Shown here in pieces: positions 61,960 through 64,000 of a DNA stretch of 64,000 nt. The stretch lies in NCBI RefSeq assembly GCF_021440195.1, contig NZ_JAJTSZ010000001.1, positions 372,001-436,000 on the forward strand, read 5' to 3'. Numbering within the stretch: the stretch's first letter is position 1; the number at the start of each line of letters is the position of its first letter. The notes below the pieces were generated by a model. It made no database searches. It was not told where the DNA came from and was given only the letters and a program-made list of their open reading frames with translations. The position numbers and the translations under genes are program-made. This DNA is from Dyadobacter sp. CY356. Lineage in GTDB: Bacteria; Bacteroidota; Bacteroidia; Cytophagales; Spirosomataceae.

Positions 61960-63159
61960 TTATTTCGATACCCTTGAAATGGCACCGGAGGCCATAATTG
62001 TGGAAAGCTGTCTTTCAAATTGCTGCATTTTCTCTTTCATTGATTGAGTTTCTGCTTTCATAGACATCTCTGCTTGTTTCAGGTTTTTATTCTCTGCTTT
62101 TAAAGCTTCTACTTCCTTTATTAAAGCCTGTATTGCGATCAGGTTCACGCCGTCAAAATCAGCCTGGTTAATAGACTTATCTTCTCCGACTATCCCCAAT
62201 TCGTCGTGCCCGAAGGCTGCAAAAAAGTCCTGGGCCATTGGGCCGTAATGACGATATTGCTTTATGTCCTGTCCCTTATAGTTCCAGCTTCCCAGCCTCA
62301 TACTGCTGATTTTTTTAAGAAATAGCAACCCATCAGTAGTACGAAAGTTTTCTTTCCGTGTTGAGTCAGATATCACTGACCATGCATTAGCATTGGGTTG
62401 AAGCTCTATTCCGGATGGGGAGTTCTCTTGTCCGGCGTTGCTGGTATAAAACACATAACCTCCGGCAAAGTGCATCATCATCTGGTTATTAGCTGTGGTG
62501 CTGTAGTAAGAACCCAAGCTACTACTATTATCACCTATAATAAATGACCCTATATGATTTGCTTTAACAGCAGAACCCATAGCCGTTGATAAACTCCCGC
62601 TGGCAGTTGTATTACTGCCTAAGGCAGTTGAAATGAAGCCGCTCGCTTCTGTATTAAATCCCATAGCAGTTGAGTAAGCTTCAAGAGCTCTTGTATCCCT
62701 TCCCATTGCCGTTGAGTAAAATCCAAATGCGCTTGTACCGCCACCCATTGCCGTTGAATAACTACCAATTGCCAATGTAGCGGAACCCAATGCAGTAGAA
62801 CTAATTCCAATAGCCATCGAGCGATTCCCCATAGCTGTTGAATAATATCCGCTTGCTTTTGTATCAGCACCGCTGGCGAAGGAATACTGGCCAACATTCG
62901 CTTTGTCCCAATTGTTATTCGAGGCGAAATTATCAGATATTCCTCCAGCCCGGAAGCCACCATTGCTTGCATACCAGATCATTTTTGGTGAAATTTTACC
63001 TGTCCCTGCCTGTACACCTACGGTATCAGCTCCAAATAGCACTGTTTTTCCTTCTGCAACGTTCAAAAAAGCTTTGGGCTCTGTTAGACCAATCCCTACC
63101 TGGGCATATAAACTGGTAGATATCGCGATAAAAAACGAAGAAATTAGGGTTTTTTTCAT
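61960..63159 (-). CDS. Secreted YadA-head-like repeat protein with S74 self-cleaving chaperone domain
   Basis: I start at the ATG at 63159 (399 aa), which leads into a signal peptide (KKTLISSFFIAISTSLYAQ). After QVGIGLTEPKAFLNV come about ten 14-residue units of the type GxxSTAMG or GxxSTALG (residues 95-215), the left-handed roll of trimeric adhesin heads. Residues 262-350 are a peptidase S74 intramolecular chaperone: Ser264-Asp with Lys269 at the i+5 position of the catalytic dyad, WNYKG, GPMAQDFFAAFG and INQADFDGVNLIAIQAL. A coiled coil ends the protein. The chaperone normally cuts itself off after trimerisation. It is probably a surface or fibre-like protein and not phage-linked here. Confidence 0.85.
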   Translation of the reverse strand: MKKTLISSFFIAISTSLYAQVGIGLTEPKAFLNVAEGKTVLFGADTVGVQAGTGKISPKMIWYASNGGFRAGGISDNFASNNNWDKANVGQYSFASGADTKASGYYSTAMGNRSMAIGISSTALGSATLAIGSYSTAMGGGTSAFGFYSTAMGRDTRALEAYSTAMGFNTEASGFISTALGSNTTASGSLSTAMGSAVKANHIGSFIIGDNSSSLGSYYSTTANNQMMMHFAGGYVFYTSNAGQENSPSGIELQPNANAWSVISDSTRKENFRTTDGLLFLKKISSMRLGSWNYKGQDIKQYRHYGPMAQDFFAAFGHDELGIVGEDKSINQADFDGVNLIAIQALIKEVEALKAENKNLKQAEMSMKAETQSMKEKMQQFERQLSTIMASGAISRVSK

Positions 63160-63331
63160 AGTATTCTTGAAGTGAATGGATAAAGTTGTATGTTTTGGAT
63201 TGCTACAAATGTTGGTGTTATCTTCTTGTGATTTGGTTACAATTACCATATAACTGCCCGAAACAAATACCGCTTCACGGTCCGTAGCTATGATAACATT
63301 TTAAATATATTAACGGTGCTTTGTTTTTTAC

Positions 63332-63979
63332 CTAGTAAACCATAACCCATCCGTTCACGTAATCATTATTGCTGATATTGTAATTACTAGTATTTCTTAT
63401 AGCAAGACCAATCTGATACGTACCTGCCGGAAGCATGGGAGATACTGTTGCTGAATAGGTTCGCTTTTCATTGACCAAACGATGCGCAATGTAATTACCG
63501 CCATTTAAACCAGTTATAGTACCACTAACCAGTTGAAAACTAATATCAATGTGAATATTATTATCAGTTAAACGATTGCTTCCTAGAAAACCTAAACCAA
63601 CAACAGCCGATGCAGTAATCTGTTTGCTTGAAGTAAGCGTGATCGTTGTCTTGGGTCTTGCAAACACATATGAATTACTGGAAGGAAATGAATTACCGGC
63701 GAATCCACCAAAAACACTTGTACTAATCAATTCCTGTGGCTTTGCGGAGGTATTATCCCCTCTTAAGTAGGTGGTCCTGTCCGCCGTGTCGGCCGCGGCC
63801 AGTTTGTTAAGGGTAACTGCACCACTGGCGAGCTTAGACGTTGTCCCGTCAGGTGTGGTTTTTCCAACACCAACCTGCGCCTGCAATGAGATAAGTTTCA
63901 GCATGAGCAATGCTGCCAGGTGATTGATTGATTTAGGACGTATTCCAATTTGAAAACAGGCTGTATATAAGTTTTTCAT
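63332..63979 (-). CDS. Secreted protein of unknown function related in N-terminus to the YadA-like neighbour
   Basis: The 215-residue protein has a long signal region (to about residue 34, ending LISLQA) and then QVGVGKTTPDGTTSKLASGAVTLNKLAAADTADRTTYLRGDNTS, an N-terminal style shared with the neighbouring S74 protein and common in Bacteroidota fibre-like proteins. The C-terminal 140 residues are beta-rich (ITLTSSKQITASAVVGLGFLGSN ... TYQIGLAIRNTSNYNI) and look like a jelly-roll or receptor-binding-type module. No family name is recognised. Same strand as the neighbour, 170 bases upstream. Confidence 0.65.
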   Translation of the reverse strand: MKNLYTACFQIGIRPKSINHLAALLMLKLISLQAQVGVGKTTPDGTTSKLASGAVTLNKLAAADTADRTTYLRGDNTSAKPQELISTSVFGGFAGNSFPSSNSYVFARPKTTITLTSSKQITASAVVGLGFLGSNRLTDNNIHIDISFQLVSGTITGLNGGNYIAHRLVNEKRTYSATVSPMLPAGTYQIGLAIRNTSNYNISNNDYVNGWVMVY

Positions 63980-64000
63980 TCCTGAGTTAAGTTAAAATAA

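Noticed and set aside
61911..62045. Short open stretch after the IS, reading IAHLEVEDGAVWQHFPYF in one frame
   Set aside because: It resembles a gene remnant only vaguely, overlaps the end of the S74 protein on the other strand and has no start.
61960..63979. Prophage tail-fibre region
   Set aside because: The S74 domain is frequent in phages, but no other phage genes are present and both proteins have secretion signals.

Overview
The window looks like chromosome of a Cytophagales bacterium (phylum Bacteroidota), most like Dyadobacter or a close relative. The signs are moderate GC, almost no Shine-Dalgarno sequences, several upstream regions with the Bacteroidota promoter pattern (TAnnTTTG, twice with TTG exactly 19 bases before it), PF06580/LytTR two-component genes, Uma2 proteins and GNAT-free house-keeping blocks typical of that group. 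The species assignment is an inference; no rRNA is present.

Layout. 1-2.7 kb: start of a leftward gene, a secreted class 3 lipase and a CPA1 Na+/H+ antiporter. 2.7-16.5 kb: a leftward envelope-glycan block. It contains a two-subunit transketolase whose halves are separated by a fused NDP-sugar epimerase/GT2 glycosyltransferase and a small secreted protein, then a GT-C-like membrane protein, an acyltransferase 3, a second GT2, a DUF3352-like anchored protein and an AlgX/SGNH-like protein; a GT39-type transferase lies upstream. 16.6-21.4 kb: OmpA/PD40 protein, DUF4038 (apiosidase-like) glycosidase, rpe and a Uma2 nuclease. 21.6-35.4 kb: rightward housekeeping genes (ligA, dapA, class V aminotransferase, NrtR-type regulator, marC, NTP-PPase, pepT, RNase H, trmN6, GT2, ppa, prfC), interrupted at 24.7-26.1 kb by an array of about twelve 100-bp units carrying two alternating 13-nt hairpins.

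35.5-38.3 kb: a frameshifted Uma2 gene, a DUF4890-like protein, and a SatD-like/DUF3307 gene pair preceded by three identical-architecture palindromes (TATAAG-N8-CTTATA) at exactly 29-bp steps. The SatD-like protein reads as a degenerate class III nucleotidyl-cyclase-like domain joined to a helix-turn-helix; this pair with its operators is my best candidate for an under-described regulatory system. 38.5-43.9 kb: two coupled secreted amidohydrolases, a 99-bp inverted repeat and a CvfB-like S1 protein. 44-51.5 kb: a TolC/RND/adaptor efflux operon and a menF-thioesterase pair. 51.6-59.7 kb: phosphatase, LytS/LytTR two-component system, DUF3298 lipoprotein, radC, a TPR protein, a zinc-ribbon coiled-coil protein and a Nif3-like protein.

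59.8-64 kb: a tandem duplication of tRNA-Asp with promoter and terminator, an IS1182-like element with a frameshifted transposase, and two secreted proteins, one with YadA-head-like repeats and a peptidase S74 self-cleaving chaperone domain. The envelope-glycan block probably works as a unit: a sugar is made or altered by transketolase and epimerase, loaded on polyprenyl phosphate by the fused GT2, transferred outside the inner membrane by GT-C enzymes, and acylated. That chain is inferred from gene content, not shown.
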